Of a DNA stretch of 64,000 nucleotides, positions 32,550 to 40,615 are shown in pieces. How positions within the stretch are numbered: the stretch's first letter is position 1; every line of letters begins with the position of its first letter. A program made the translations under genes and the position numbers. The notes below the pieces were generated by a model that was given only the letters and a program-made list of their open reading frames with translations, searched no databases and was not told where the DNA came from. The DNA comes from CADCTB01 sp964479465 (GTDB lineage Bacteria; Actinomycetota; Acidimicrobiia; Acidimicrobiales; AC-14), in the NCBI GenBank assembly GCA_964479465.1, contig CAYZMG010000004.1, forward strand, positions 1-64,000, given 5' to 3'.

Positions 32550-33143
32550 TCAGAGCATCGGAAACGCAGTCGCCGGCGTGCTCACGTCGGCCATGGCCAG
32601 GGCTCCTCGTTCGTCACCCACCAGCCCGGCGAACCCGGGCTCGCCGGCCAGCGCGCTCACCGGCAGCGCCCGGGCGCCGGCCAGCAGCACGCCGACCAGC
32701 TCGGCGCCGGCGAACAGCGCCGCTCCCGTCATCCCGGCGCCGGCGGGCCGGGCGGCGGTGACGGCCATCGGCGTGGGCCCCGCCGGCACGACGTGGCCGA
32801 AGAACTGCTCCGGGTCGCGGGGCCAGCGGGTCGGCGCCGATGCCGGCGGGAACCCCACCGCCGTCACCGCCACCGGCAGGCGGCCCGCTATCCGGCCCCA
32901 GCGGGGCCGGATGGGCGGCATCATCAGCATCTCCGGGTCGTCGAGCTCGAGGATCACCGCGCCCCCCGGCGAGGACCATACCGGCGTCGCCGCCAGCCAG
33001 GTCGCCGTGCCTGCCGGCCGGACATCGGCCGCCGTCCGGCCGGCGCCGGCGGTGAGCACCAGGCGGTCGTCGATCAAGTAGCCGGCGCTGACGCTGCCGC
33101 CCTTGACATGGACCTCCAGCGCCCGCGAACGCTCGATCCCCAT
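32550..33143 (-). CDS. Trypsin-fold-like protein lacking the catalytic residues
   Basis: 197 residues. Start pattern SAGYLIDDRLVLTAGAG recalls the G-x-x-L-x-x-x-x-V-L-T-A-x-H strand of trypsin-like peptidases, yet the His position is Gly/Ala, and GAGMTGAALFAGAELVGVL recalls the GDSG loop with Met-Thr instead of Asp-Ser. So a pseudo-protease domain is likely; the family name is not known to me. ATG 33143 overlaps the methyltransferase stop (TGATG). Confidence 0.6.
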   Translation of the reverse strand: MGIERSRALEVHVKGGSVSAGYLIDDRLVLTAGAGRTAADVRPAGTATWLAATPVWSSPGGAVILELDDPEMLMMPPIRPRWGRIAGRLPVAVTAVGFPPASAPTRWPRDPEQFFGHVVPAGPTPMAVTAARPAGAGMTGAALFAGAELVGVLLAGARALPVSALAGEPGFAGLVGDERGALAMADVSTPATAFPML

Positions 33144-33838
33144 CAGGTCCGCCGGCCGGTGATGGCGACCATGCCCCCGGGCAACACCTCGTCGCCGAAC
33201 GACGACGACAGCCGGGCCTCGACGCCGTGCGCCGCCAGCGCGGCCGGGACCGCCGTCGTGCCCACCAACACATTGTCGTGCCGCTCGTCGTCCCGGCGCC
33301 ACGAACCGTCGCCGGTGGCGACGAACGTGGTGATGTGGCGGACGAAGCGGTCGGGCGCCGGCGACTCGTACCGCGTGACCAACGCCCAGTCGTCCTCCAC
33401 CCGCGCATACGGCGGCGCCTCCCGCCGGGTCTCGCCGTAGCGCCGGTCGAGGAGGTCGAAGGCCACCACCCCGCCGGGGCGCAGGGCGCCGGCGATGGCG
33501 GCAAGGGCCCGGTCGATCGCCGGCTCGTCGGGCAGATAGTTCAGGACGTGGCCCACGGAGATGATGGCGTCGGCAGGCGGGAGCGGGTCGTCGGGCAGCA
33601 CAAGGACCTGGGCGTCGCCGGCCAGCTCCACCATCGCCGGCGACGCGTCGGTGGCGAGCACCCGGTGGCCGGCCTCGACGAGGTGCCGGGTCAGGGCCCC
33701 GCTCCCACACCCGAGCTCCAGCACCGTCCCCCGTCCCTCGAGGATCGGCTGGAGGAGGGCCAGGATGCCCGGGGCGCAGGTGTCGGCGTGGAGCCCGAAC
33801 GCAAGGTGATGAATTCGAGCGAGGTCATGCTGGTACAC
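33143..33838 (-). CDS. SAM-dependent methyltransferase
   Basis: 231 residues. Class I fold: motif I VLELGCGSGALTRHLVE, acidic strand ATDASPAMVELA, and SVGHVLNYLPDE plus LRPGGVVAFDLLD. Substrate not predictable. GTG 33838 is chosen; the frame is open upstream but that part is the shadow of the MOSC gene. Divergent from the MOSC gene (48 bp) and coupled to the trypsin-like gene. Confidence 0.87.
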   Translation of the reverse strand: MYQHDLARIHHLAFGLHADTCAPGILALLQPILEGRGTVLELGCGSGALTRHLVEAGHRVLATDASPAMVELAGDAQVLVLPDDPLPPADAIISVGHVLNYLPDEPAIDRALAAIAGALRPGGVVAFDLLDRRYGETRREAPPYARVEDDWALVTRYESPAPDRFVRHITTFVATGDGSWRRDDERHDNVLVGTTAVPAALAAHGVEARLSSSFGDEVLPGGMVAITGRRT

Positions 33839-33886
33839 ACCGCATATTCGCTCGCCGCCGCATGAGCCGGCGGACAAACTGGCGCC

Positions 33887-34423
33887 ATGCGTGTGGAGTC
33901 GGTCAACGCCAGCCCCGGGCACACCCTGCGCAAGCCCGGCCACCTCACGATCCGGCTGGTAGAGGGCATCGGCGTCGAGGGGGATGCCCACGCCGGCGCC
34001 ACCGTGAAGCACCGCTCGCGGGTCCGGCGCGACGCGACCAAGCCGAACCTGCGCCAAGTCCACCTCATCGGTGCCGAGCTGCACGACGAGCTGGCCGGGC
34101 GCGGCTTCACGGTCGCCGCCGGCGAGATGGGCGAGAACGTCACCACCAGCGGGATCGACCTCCTCGGCCTGCCCACGGGTACCCGGCTGCGGCTGGGCGG
34201 CGACGCAGTGGTGGAGGTCACCGGTCTGCGTAACCCGTGCATCCAGCTGGAGAAGATCCAGACCGGGCTCATGGCCGCAGTGCTCGACCGCGACACCGAC
34301 GGTAAGCTCGTGCGCAAGGCCGGCGTGATGGCCGTGGTCGTCGCCGGCGGCGACGTCCGCCCTGGCGACCCGATCGAAGTCGAGCTGCCGGCGCCGCCCC
34401 ACCAGCCACTCTCTCCGGTCTAA
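33887..34423 (+). CDS. MOSC domain protein
   Basis: 178 residues, one MOSC (molybdenum cofactor sulfurase C-terminal) domain. G-x-E-G-D-A-H-A segment GVEGDAHAG and VHLIGAELHDEL, GEMGENVTTSGIDL, and TGLRNPCIQLEKIQTGLM with the conserved cysteine. MOSC proteins carry sulfur or molybdenum cofactor ligands. ATG 33887. No molybdoenzyme is nearby, apart from the MoaD-like domain at 28600-28834. Confidence 0.9.
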   Translation: MRVESVNASPGHTLRKPGHLTIRLVEGIGVEGDAHAGATVKHRSRVRRDATKPNLRQVHLIGAELHDELAGRGFTVAAGEMGENVTTSGIDLLGLPTGTRLRLGGDAVVEVTGLRNPCIQLEKIQTGLMAAVLDRDTDGKLVRKAGVMAVVVAGGDVRPGDPIEVELPAPPHQPLSPV

Positions 34424-34433
34424 CTAACTCAAC

Positions 34434-34973
34434 TCAGAGCCAGCCGATCCGGGCGCTGACCAGGTCACGGTCGTCGTCGGGCCGGCCGAGCTCGCCGGCG
34501 TGCACCCGCTCCAGCAGCCGGCGCACGGCATCGACGATCTCGGCCGCCGCCCCCCGCAGCGCGACGACATCGCCGGCGCTCACCTCGCCGGCGGCCACGC
34601 CCGCCCGCTCCAGCACGGCGTCGGGGTCGGCGAGTTGCGCCGCCAGCCATTCGACCGGCGCCGCGCTCAGTTCGGGCACGAAGTGGCGGGGCCCCGGCTC
34701 CCACCCGTCGAACGCAGGGTGGTGGTGGGCCCGATCGAGACTCCCGGGTGCGCTGTCGACCGACTCCAGGAGATCCACCCGCCACAGCGGTCGCTCGACG
34801 GAGATCGGCTGGGCCGAATAGATGCCGCCGTGCAGCGGCCGGCGCTCGAGCATCCGCAGCTCCAACCGCACCCCGCGCTCGGCCCCCTCCTGGCCTCCGA
34901 GTGGACGGGGGTTGACGAAATACAGGTCGCCCACGAGTACCGCGACCCGTTCGAAGCCGAAGGCGTAAAGCAC
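34434..34973 (-). CDS. Conserved hypothetical protein
   Basis: 179 residues, no signal peptide, likely soluble. Contains VGDLYFVNPRPLGG, then LERRPLHGGIYSAQPISVERPLWRVDLLESV and a His-rich middle (RAHHHPAFDGWEPGPRHFVPEL). I do not recognise the family. GTG 34973 with TACCGT (34986-34981) seven bases upstream marks a leaderless-type promoter. Divergent to the DM13 lipoprotein with 24 bp between starts. Confidence 0.65.
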   Translation of the reverse strand: MLYAFGFERVAVLVGDLYFVNPRPLGGQEGAERGVRLELRMLERRPLHGGIYSAQPISVERPLWRVDLLESVDSAPGSLDRAHHHPAFDGWEPGPRHFVPELSAAPVEWLAAQLADPDAVLERAGVAAGEVSAGDVVALRGAAAEIVDAVRRLLERVHAGELGRPDDDRDLVSARIGWL

Positions 34974-34997
34974 GGACCCAACGGTATTCTGCCGACG
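34974..34997. promoter_or_regulatory. Back-to-back leaderless promoters
   Basis: The 24-bp gap has TATTCT (34985-34990) for the plus strand, seven bases before ATG 34998, and TACCGT (34986-34981) for the minus strand, seven bases before GTG 34973. The two -10 elements overlap at the TA of 34985-34986. No Shine-Dalgarno sequence fits in either direction. Confidence 0.6.
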
Positions 34998-35804
34998 ATG
35001 GGTCGACGGACGGTGCTCGCGCTGGTGGTACTCACCCTCGCCCTCGCGGGCTGCGGCGGGGATTCCGGCAACACGGCCTCCAACACGCCGGCCACGACCG
35101 TGGCGCCAGCGGCGGACACGACGACCACCGTGGCCGGCCCCAGGTCCGCCGCTCGCTGGGAGACGGTGACCACCTTCAACGGCTCCGGGGCGTTCCAGAC
35201 GCCGGAGTTCACCATCCTCCCGAACGCCATCCAGTGGCGGGTGCGCTTCACTTGCGCGACCGGCACGCTCAGGATCAACTCCGACCCGCCGCCCCGCCGG
35301 CCCGCCCCGGTGGTGGATGCCACGTGCCCCAAGGAGGACACCGGCTACTCCATCGTCACCGGCCCGGTGCGTATGCGGATCGCGGCCACTGGAACGTGGA
35401 AGGCGGTCGTCGATCAGCAGGTCGACACCCCCCTCGATGAGCCGCTGCTCCCCGGCATGACGCCCGACCGGGTCATCGCCCAAGGCTCGTTCTACAAGTT
35501 GGAGGTGCGGGGCGAAGGCACGGCCAAGCTCTACCGCCTGCCCGACGGCAAGCGCATCCTCCGCTTCGAGAACTTCCAGACCGGTGAGAACACCGACCTC
35601 TTCGTGTGGCTGTCGGAGGCACCCAAGCCGGCGAACAGCGCCGAGGCGGTCGGGACGCCCCATGTCGAGATCGCCAACCTGAAGTCGACCATCGGCTCGC
35701 AGAACTACGAGATCCCGGCGTCGGTACCGACGGAGAAGATCAAGAGCGTGGTGATCTGGTGCCAGCCGGTCCAGATCGCCTACGCGGCCGTCGCACTCGC
35801 CTAG
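34998..35804 (+). CDS. DM13-domain lipoprotein
   Basis: 268 residues. Lipobox ALAGC at the end of the signal peptide, a Thr/Ala linker, a beta-rich middle part with two cysteines, then a DM13 domain (about 170-268): GSFYKLEVRGEGTAKLYRLPDG, LRFENFQTGENTDLFVWLS, IANLKSTIGSQNYEIP and VVIWCQPVQIAYA. DM13 domains are thought to act in electron transfer with a conserved cysteine, here in IWCQ. Outer-surface protein. Next to a haloperoxidase-like lipoprotein, possibly a redox pair. Confidence 0.87.
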   Translation: MGRRTVLALVVLTLALAGCGGDSGNTASNTPATTVAPAADTTTTVAGPRSAARWETVTTFNGSGAFQTPEFTILPNAIQWRVRFTCATGTLRINSDPPPRRPAPVVDATCPKEDTGYSIVTGPVRMRIAATGTWKAVVDQQVDTPLDEPLLPGMTPDRVIAQGSFYKLEVRGEGTAKLYRLPDGKRILRFENFQTGENTDLFVWLSEAPKPANSAEAVGTPHVEIANLKSTIGSQNYEIPASVPTEKIKSVVIWCQPVQIAYAAVALA

Positions 35805-35879
35805 ATACGCTCCCGATACGCGGCCCTTACGGGCGCCGGGCGACACTCGGGTGTTGTCCACGAACGGGGGGTTACGAGA

Positions 35880-37394
35880 ATGATGGGATCAGGGGGGCGC
35901 GCGACGCGTTCGCGCCGTTGGCGCATGGCCGTTGCCGGCCTGGCGTGCGTCGCAGTCAGCGCCGGCATGGTCGCCTGCGGTGACGACGACGGCGGCGGCG
36001 AGGCGATGGCCGCGGTCACCCACGCCGAGCGCACAGCGGGCACGTGGAAGACCTGGGTGCTGTCCTCGGGCAGCGAGATCCAGGTGCCGGCGCCGGCGGC
36101 GGCCGACTCGGCCAAGGCCAAGGCCGACGAGAAGGCGGTGAAGGACGCCGCCGACGCGCGCTCGTCCGCCACCCAGGCCACGGTCGACAAGTGGAGCGGG
36201 CCGCTTCCCACCAAGCCGTGGACCGAGATCATGTTCCGGGCCATCGAGAAGTCGTCGAAGAACCCGCCCCTGTCGACCCGGAACGCAGCCCTGATCCACG
36301 TGGCCATGTCCGACGCGGTCATCTCCGCCTACCACTGGAAGTACGAGTACAACGTGAAGGCGCCGGAGGGGGTGGACACGCTCGTCCCGGCGTCGCCCGA
36401 TCCCACCTACCCGTCCGAGCACGCCGCCATCGCCGGCGCGGCGTCGAAGGTGATCGCCTTCCTGTACCCGGATGAGGCAGCCCTGCGCCTCGACGAGATG
36501 GCCGACGAGGCCGCCCAGTCGCGCGTCGACGCCGGCACCAACACGCCGAGCGACGTCGAGGCCGGCCTGGCCCTCGGCCGGGCCGTAGCCGACAAGGTCA
36601 TCGCCTATGCCAAGACCGACGGCGCCGGCGCACCGTGGAACGGCCGGCGCCCGGCCGGGATCGGCAACACGGTCGCCTTCTGGCAGCCGCCGCCGGGAAC
36701 CACGGCGGCGCCTACCGACCCGGAGGCGGCCAAGTGGAAGCCGTGGGTGCTGACCTCCAACAGCCAGTTCCGGCCGCCGCCCCCGCCCGCCTATAACAGC
36801 GCAGGGTTCCGGACCGCGGCCCAAGAGCTCATCGAGATGAAGAAGAACCTCACGGAAGAGCAGAAGCGGATCGTGAAGTTCTGGGAGGGAGCGATGGGCA
36901 CGGTGCAGCCTGGCGGCATCACCATGGGCGTGGCCATGGGTGACATCGAGAAGGCGATGGCCGAGGGCGACGTGGCCACCCGCTGGACGATCCCGCAGGC
37001 GGCGCGGGCCATGGCCATGTTGAACGTCACCCTCGCCGACGGCGGCATCTCCGTCTGGGACGCCAAGTACTTCTACTGGTACCCGCGGCCCGAGAACGCC
37101 ATCCGCAGCGCGGGCCTCGACCGCACCTGGGACCCGTTCGTGCCCACCCCGTTCTTCCCCGCTTACCCGTCGGGCAGCGCCGGCTACGCGGGCGGGGGCG
37201 AGGGCATCATGTCCCACCTGTTCCCGGAGCGGGCCGCCGAGTTCAAGCACCGGGCCGAGGAGCAGGCCCTCTCCCGCCTCTGGGGTGGAATTCACTGGCG
37301 CTTCGACGAAGTCAGCATCGACGGCGGCCGCGAGATCGCCAAGCTGGTGATCGACAAGGTCAAGGGTGACACGGTGGGCGCCGGCCAGACCTGA
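35880..37394 (+). CDS. Vanadium haloperoxidase/PAP2-like lipoprotein with altered second motif
   Basis: 504 residues. Signal peptide with cysteine in MVACGDD suggests a lipoprotein. The vanadate/phosphate pocket has motif 1, K-x6-R-P (KYFYWYPRP), and motif 3, SR-x3-G-x-H-x3-D (SRLWGGIHWRFD). Motif 2, normally PSGH, reads PSGS (430-433), so the acid-base histidine is missing. An N-terminal YPSEHAAIAGAA repeats a PSxH motif in another place. Could be a haloperoxidase relative, a phosphatase, or a non-catalytic binder. Start ATG 35880 or 35883. Confidence 0.8.
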   Translation: MMGSGGRATRSRRWRMAVAGLACVAVSAGMVACGDDDGGGEAMAAVTHAERTAGTWKTWVLSSGSEIQVPAPAAADSAKAKADEKAVKDAADARSSATQATVDKWSGPLPTKPWTEIMFRAIEKSSKNPPLSTRNAALIHVAMSDAVISAYHWKYEYNVKAPEGVDTLVPASPDPTYPSEHAAIAGAASKVIAFLYPDEAALRLDEMADEAAQSRVDAGTNTPSDVEAGLALGRAVADKVIAYAKTDGAGAPWNGRRPAGIGNTVAFWQPPPGTTAAPTDPEAAKWKPWVLTSNSQFRPPPPPAYNSAGFRTAAQELIEMKKNLTEEQKRIVKFWEGAMGTVQPGGITMGVAMGDIEKAMAEGDVATRWTIPQAARAMAMLNVTLADGGISVWDAKYFYWYPRPENAIRSAGLDRTWDPFVPTPFFPAYPSGSAGYAGGGEGIMSHLFPERAAEFKHRAEEQALSRLWGGIHWRFDEVSIDGGREIAKLVIDKVKGDTVGAGQT

Positions 37395-37419
37395 TTGGAG
37401 CATGCCACTCAATGGAGTT

Positions 37420-37449
37420 CGCCGGCCGGGGCTATCGCCCCGGCCGGCG
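37420..37449 (+). terminator. Hairpin downstream of the haloperoxidase-like gene
   Basis: Perfect 13-bp stem (37420-37432 with 37437-37449, CGCCGGCCGGGGC) and TATC loop, 25 bp after the stop and 40 bp before the next start. No U-tract. A factor-dependent or GC-type terminator is likely. Confidence 0.6.
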
Positions 37450-37489
37450 CTACGATGAGTGTTTCCACAGGGTCTGAGGGAGAGGGACC

Positions 37490-38974
37490 GTGCCTCGCTT
37501 CGGCAAGGACAAGAACGCCAGGAACGAAGATCTCGACCGCCAGGCGGCGGAAGAGGTCGAGCGGCTGACCCGCCGGGGAATGGGCCCCGGGGGCGGAGGC
37601 ATGCCCGGGATGCCCGGCATGGGCGGCGGCGCGCCGCGAATCGGCCCGCCCTCACCGCTGGAGATGATGGCGGCCGAGGTGGCCGATCGGCCCCCGGCCG
37701 GCCGGCGCCAGGCCCAGCCCGCCCGCCGGCCGGCGCCCCGCCCCCAGCAGGCGTTCACCGCCATGCCCTCCGGCGGGGTCGGGTCCAGCTTCGGTCCCGG
37801 CGGCTTGAACCCTGGCCCCCGGGGCGCCTCCTCCGCTCCGCCTCCGCCGGCCTTCGGCGGTGGCGCCTACGACGATGACTACGGCGGCCACGTCACCGGC
37901 CCGCCCGTGTACAACGCGGGAGAGCCGGACGAGGAAGAAGAGATGTCCATCACCGAGATGGCGCTCATGGACCACGCCGCCCGCACCGGCTTCGACCCCG
38001 AAGACCTGGTCATGACGTACGACGCCAGCTCCGCCGAGGAGATGCGCGACGCCGCCATGCGCCAGTTCTACGAGCGCCNNNNNNNNNNTAGTCCCGCCCG
38101 CGGCCAAACCCCCGGTGCCGGGCATAAGGCCCCCGGTCTCTCCCGTGATCAGGTCCGCAGGGGCTCCGCCCCCCCCGGCCCGGCCGGCCCCGCGCCGGCA
38201 CGCCGGGTGGAGGACCCCAAAGCCGCCGGCGGCGCGCTGGCCCAACGCCTCGCCGCCCGCCGGCGCCGTGAGGAGGAGGAGGCCCGCCGGGGCGGGGCCG
38301 AGCCGGCGCCGGCGCCGACCGGGCGGACGACGCGCCCGACGGTTCCCTCAGCCGCAGCCGCAGCCGCGGCGCCGGCGGAGCGCCGGGTCGACGACGGGGC
38401 GCTCTCCCGCGTGCTGGCCCGCCGCCGGGCTGCGCTCGGGGTCGACACGCCGGCGGAGCAGCCAGCCGCCTCCGGGCCGCGGGGCACGGCCGGGCGGGCC
38501 CAGCCGGCGCCCACGCTCCGCTCGGTACCCGAGCCTGACGACGGCGATGCCCCCAGCCTCGAGGACATGGCCGCATCGATGCCCGCGAAGAAGGCGCCCG
38601 CGAAGAAGGCGCCCGCGAAGAAGGCGCCGGCCAAGCGGGCGACGAAGAAGTCGGCTGCGGCAGTCACCGAGGCGCCGGCCGCGAAGGCGCCGGCGAAGCG
38701 GGCAACGAAGAAGGCAGCCGCCGCTGAAGCGCCGGCGAAAGCGCCGGCGAAAGCTCCGGCGGCCAGGGCCAAGAAGGCGGGGGCCACGCTGGCAGCGGCC
38801 CCGGCCAAGACGAGCGCCGCGCCGCCGGCCAAAAAAGCGCCGGCCAAGAAGGCCGCCGCCCGGCCGGCGGGCAAAGCCAAGACCGTCTTCTGCATCGAGT
38901 GCGGCGAGAAGATCCCGGCCATCGCCAAGTTCTGCTTCACCTGCGGCACCCGCCTGGCCGCGCCCGAGGGCTGA
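37490..38974 (+). CDS. Ala/Lys-rich, low-complexity protein with C-terminal zinc ribbon
   Basis: About 494 residues if the 10-N gap keeps frame. N-terminal 60 residues are charged then Gly/Met/Pro rich; an acidic middle (EPDEEEEMSITEMALMDHAARTGF); after the gap Pro/Ala/Arg rich parts (LAQRLAARRRREEEEARR); a block of AKKAP repeats (38587-38640 and onward) like histone H1 or the C-tails of actinobacterial HU; and a C-terminal zinc ribbon C-x2-C-x10-C-x2-C (CIECGEKIP...CFTCG). GTG 37490 with GAGGGAGAGGG upstream. Function unknown; nucleic-acid binding is an inference from composition. Confidence 0.65.
   Translation: MPRFGKDKNARNEDLDRQAAEEVERLTRRGMGPGGGGMPGMPGMGGGAPRIGPPSPLEMMAAEVADRPPAGRRQAQPARRPAPRPQQAFTAMPSGGVGSSFGPGGLNPGPRGASSAPPPPAFGGGAYDDDYGGHVTGPPVYNAGEPDEEEEMSITEMALMDHAARTGFDPEDLVMTYDASSAEEMRDAAMRQFYERXXXXSPARGQTPGAGHKAPGLSRDQVRRGSAPPGPAGPAPARRVEDPKAAGGALAQRLAARRRREEEEARRGGAEPAPAPTGRTTRPTVPSAAAAAAAPAERRVDDGALSRVLARRRAALGVDTPAEQPAASGPRGTAGRAQPAPTLRSVPEPDDGDAPSLEDMAASMPAKKAPAKKAPAKKAPAKRATKKSAAAVTEAPAAKAPAKRATKKAAAAEAPAKAPAKAPAARAKKAGATLAAAPAKTSAAPPAKKAPAKKAAARPAGKAKTVFCIECGEKIPAIAKFCFTCGTRLAAPEG
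38079..38088. other. Assembly gap (10 N) in the zinc-ribbon gene
   Basis: Ten undetermined bases inside the coding region. The upstream and downstream parts are open in the same frame if the length is literal, but the true gap size is unknown, so whether this is one gene or two is open. Confidence 0.95.
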
Positions 38975-38985
38975 TCCCCTCGAAC

Positions 38986-39025
38986 TGGCTGCACTGGCGG
39001 TCGCATACGACCGCCAGTGCAGCCA
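38986..39025. repeat. Intergenic hairpin repeat, copy 2
   Basis: Perfect 18-bp inverted repeat: arm 38986-39003 (TGGCTGCACTGGCGGTCG), loop CATA, arm 39008-39025. Together with flanks it matches the hemB-hemL copy (13441-13490) at 45 of 50 positions. Lies between two convergent genes, so it would end both transcripts. Confidence 0.8.
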
Positions 39026-39036
39026 AAACGTGGGCG

Positions 39037-39594
39037 CTAGGGGCGCCGGCCCATGAACGCCACCAGGCGGTCGTGCAGGGGGTTGTCGTCCGAGATCGGG
39101 ATCTCGGGCCCGAACACGCCCGTCTCCCGCAGCTCGGGGCTGAGCAGGCCGTGGGAGATGTCGAGGGCTTCGGTGGCCAAGTCGGGCTCGATGGTGGTGT
39201 CCTGGCCGGTAGCGCGAGCCAGGTCCCAGCCGTGGACGACGATGTCGAGGAAGTGGATGCTCACCGCCGCCGGCGCCGGGATGTCGCCGAAGGACATGTG
39301 CACCTTCCGCTCCATGACGCCGGGCTCGGCCCACGCCGCCAGCACCGAGTCGGCCGAGGCGATGTAGTTCGAGCCGGGGTCGGGCAGGGTGTGATCGTCC
39401 ATGTCGCCGGTGGCGTCGGGTCGGCCGCCCCGGGCCACCTCGGCGAACATCAGGTTGCCGCCGATGATGTGGTTGAGGAGCAGGCGCACGTCCCAGTCAC
39501 GGCACGGCGTTGGCAGGCGGAGCTGTTCGGGGCGGACGCCCATGACGATGCGGCCGGTGTTCAGCAGGGCGCGGCGGTACTGGATTGAGTCCAA
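39037..39594 (-). CDS. TIGR03086-type metal-binding (DinB/MDMPI-like) protein
   Basis: 185 residues. TIGR03086 pattern: GVRPEQLRLPTPCRDWDVRLLLNHIIGG near the start, metal-site H in LLNH, and IHFLDIVVHGWDLARATGQ. Relatives of mycothiol-dependent maleylpyruvate isomerase; many probably use mycothiol. TTG 39594 gives the complete N-terminal helix. Nine bases after the desaturase stop, so it is in one operon with it. Confidence 0.87.
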   Translation of the reverse strand: MDSIQYRRALLNTGRIVMGVRPEQLRLPTPCRDWDVRLLLNHIIGGNLMFAEVARGGRPDATGDMDDHTLPDPGSNYIASADSVLAAWAEPGVMERKVHMSFGDIPAPAAVSIHFLDIVVHGWDLARATGQDTTIEPDLATEALDISHGLLSPELRETGVFGPEIPISDDNPLHDRLVAFMGRRP

Positions 39595-39603
39595 GCGCCG
39601 GCG

Positions 39604-40524
39604 TCAGGCGGCCGAGCTCGAGCCGCCGGCGAGGCGCTGCTGGCGCCGGGCCTCCTGCGACTTGGCCAGCTTGTCGATGCGCCTCATCCGCGTCACCAGC
39701 CGCTCCCGGGCCTCCTCGGCCTCGGGCGACAGCCCCTCGATCGCCTCCAGCTTCCAGGACCTCAGGATCACCGGCGCCAGGATCTGGTCGTGGTGGATGC
39801 TGAGGTTGTAGATGCCGGCCTCGGCGATGGCCTTGGCGTGGTTGGTGAAGTCGTCGATGCCGGCGCCCGGCATGGCGAAGTCCTTCACCTGGCGCTCCAT
39901 GGCCAGGACCATCGTCGACGGGTCGAGCGCCACCGCTGCGGTGGTCACGTCCTTGTAGAACAGGTAGTGCATGTTCTCATCGGCGGCCACCCGCTTCATG
40001 ACCTCGTTGCCGCCCTTGTCGTCCATGAGCTTGCCCGTGTTCCAGTGGGAGATGCGGGTGGCCAGTTCCTGGAGGGCGACATAGACAAAGCCGTCGGCCG
40101 CCCCGGTGATGGGCTGGTGGAAGCCGAACTCGGCGTGCTGCATGCGACCCCGCTCCATGACCTTGGGATCGAGGGCGCCGGTGACGGTGAGGAAGTCGCG
40201 GATCACGATGGCGTGGCGACCCTCTTCGGCCGTCCAGCGCCGGTTCCAGGCGCCCCACGCGTGGTCGATGCCGAACAGACGGGTGATCTCGGTCGTGTAG
40301 TAGGGGAGGTTGTCCTCGGTGAGGAGGTTGACGAACAGCGCCCGCTTCACCGGGTCGGGGATCGGCCGGTACTCGGGGTCGTAGGCGTCGCGGGGGTCAT
40401 GCTTGATGACCTCGTCCCACGGCACAAGCTCGTGGGGGAACCACTCCTTGGACGCAGCGAGGTGGCGCTCCAGCAGCCGTTCGGCCTCGGGTGCCAGTTC
40501 GTGGAGCAGGTCGATCTCGTTCAC
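39604..40524 (-). CDS. Acyl-ACP desaturase (ferritin-like diiron)
   Basis: 306 residues. Soluble stearoyl-ACP desaturase family: diiron ligands in EDNLPYY, EEGRHA, the helix with ELATRISHW and ADENMHYLF. Puts a cis double bond into acyl-ACP using oxygen and ferredoxin; Mycobacterium has relatives DesA1 to DesA3. GTG 40524 follows GGGGAGG; an ATG 30 bases upstream (40554) is less likely. A TetR-type operator lies upstream. Confidence 0.9.
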   Translation of the reverse strand: MNEIDLLHELAPEAERLLERHLAASKEWFPHELVPWDEVIKHDPRDAYDPEYRPIPDPVKRALFVNLLTEDNLPYYTTEITRLFGIDHAWGAWNRRWTAEEGRHAIVIRDFLTVTGALDPKVMERGRMQHAEFGFHQPITGAADGFVYVALQELATRISHWNTGKLMDDKGGNEVMKRVAADENMHYLFYKDVTTAAVALDPSTMVLAMERQVKDFAMPGAGIDDFTNHAKAIAEAGIYNLSIHHDQILAPVILRSWKLEAIEGLSPEAEEARERLVTRMRRIDKLAKSQEARRQQRLAGGSSSAA

Positions 40525-40562
40525 GGTTCCTCCCCCGCGGGACGGCTGCTTCATCGCCGCAA

Positions 40563-40594
40563 GATCAGTCTACCTACCGGTAGGTAGGCTGATC
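40563..40594 (-). promoter_or_regulatory. TetR-type operator overlapping the desaturase promoter
   Basis: A 32-bp inverted repeat (GATCAGTCTACCTACC then its complement, 15 of 16 pairing) with core CTACCTACCGGTAGGTAG. On the minus strand TAGACT (40572-40567), a good -10, lies within the operator, so bound repressor would block RNA polymerase. No TetR gene lies nearby. Confidence 0.75.
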
Positions 40595-40615
40595 CAGTCG
40601 TTGCGCGATCATTCC

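Noticed and set aside
38587..38920. AKKAP repeats as a possible CRISPR or tandem array
   Set aside because: Repeat unit is 15 bp, in frame, and codes for Ala/Lys/Pro. No spacers.
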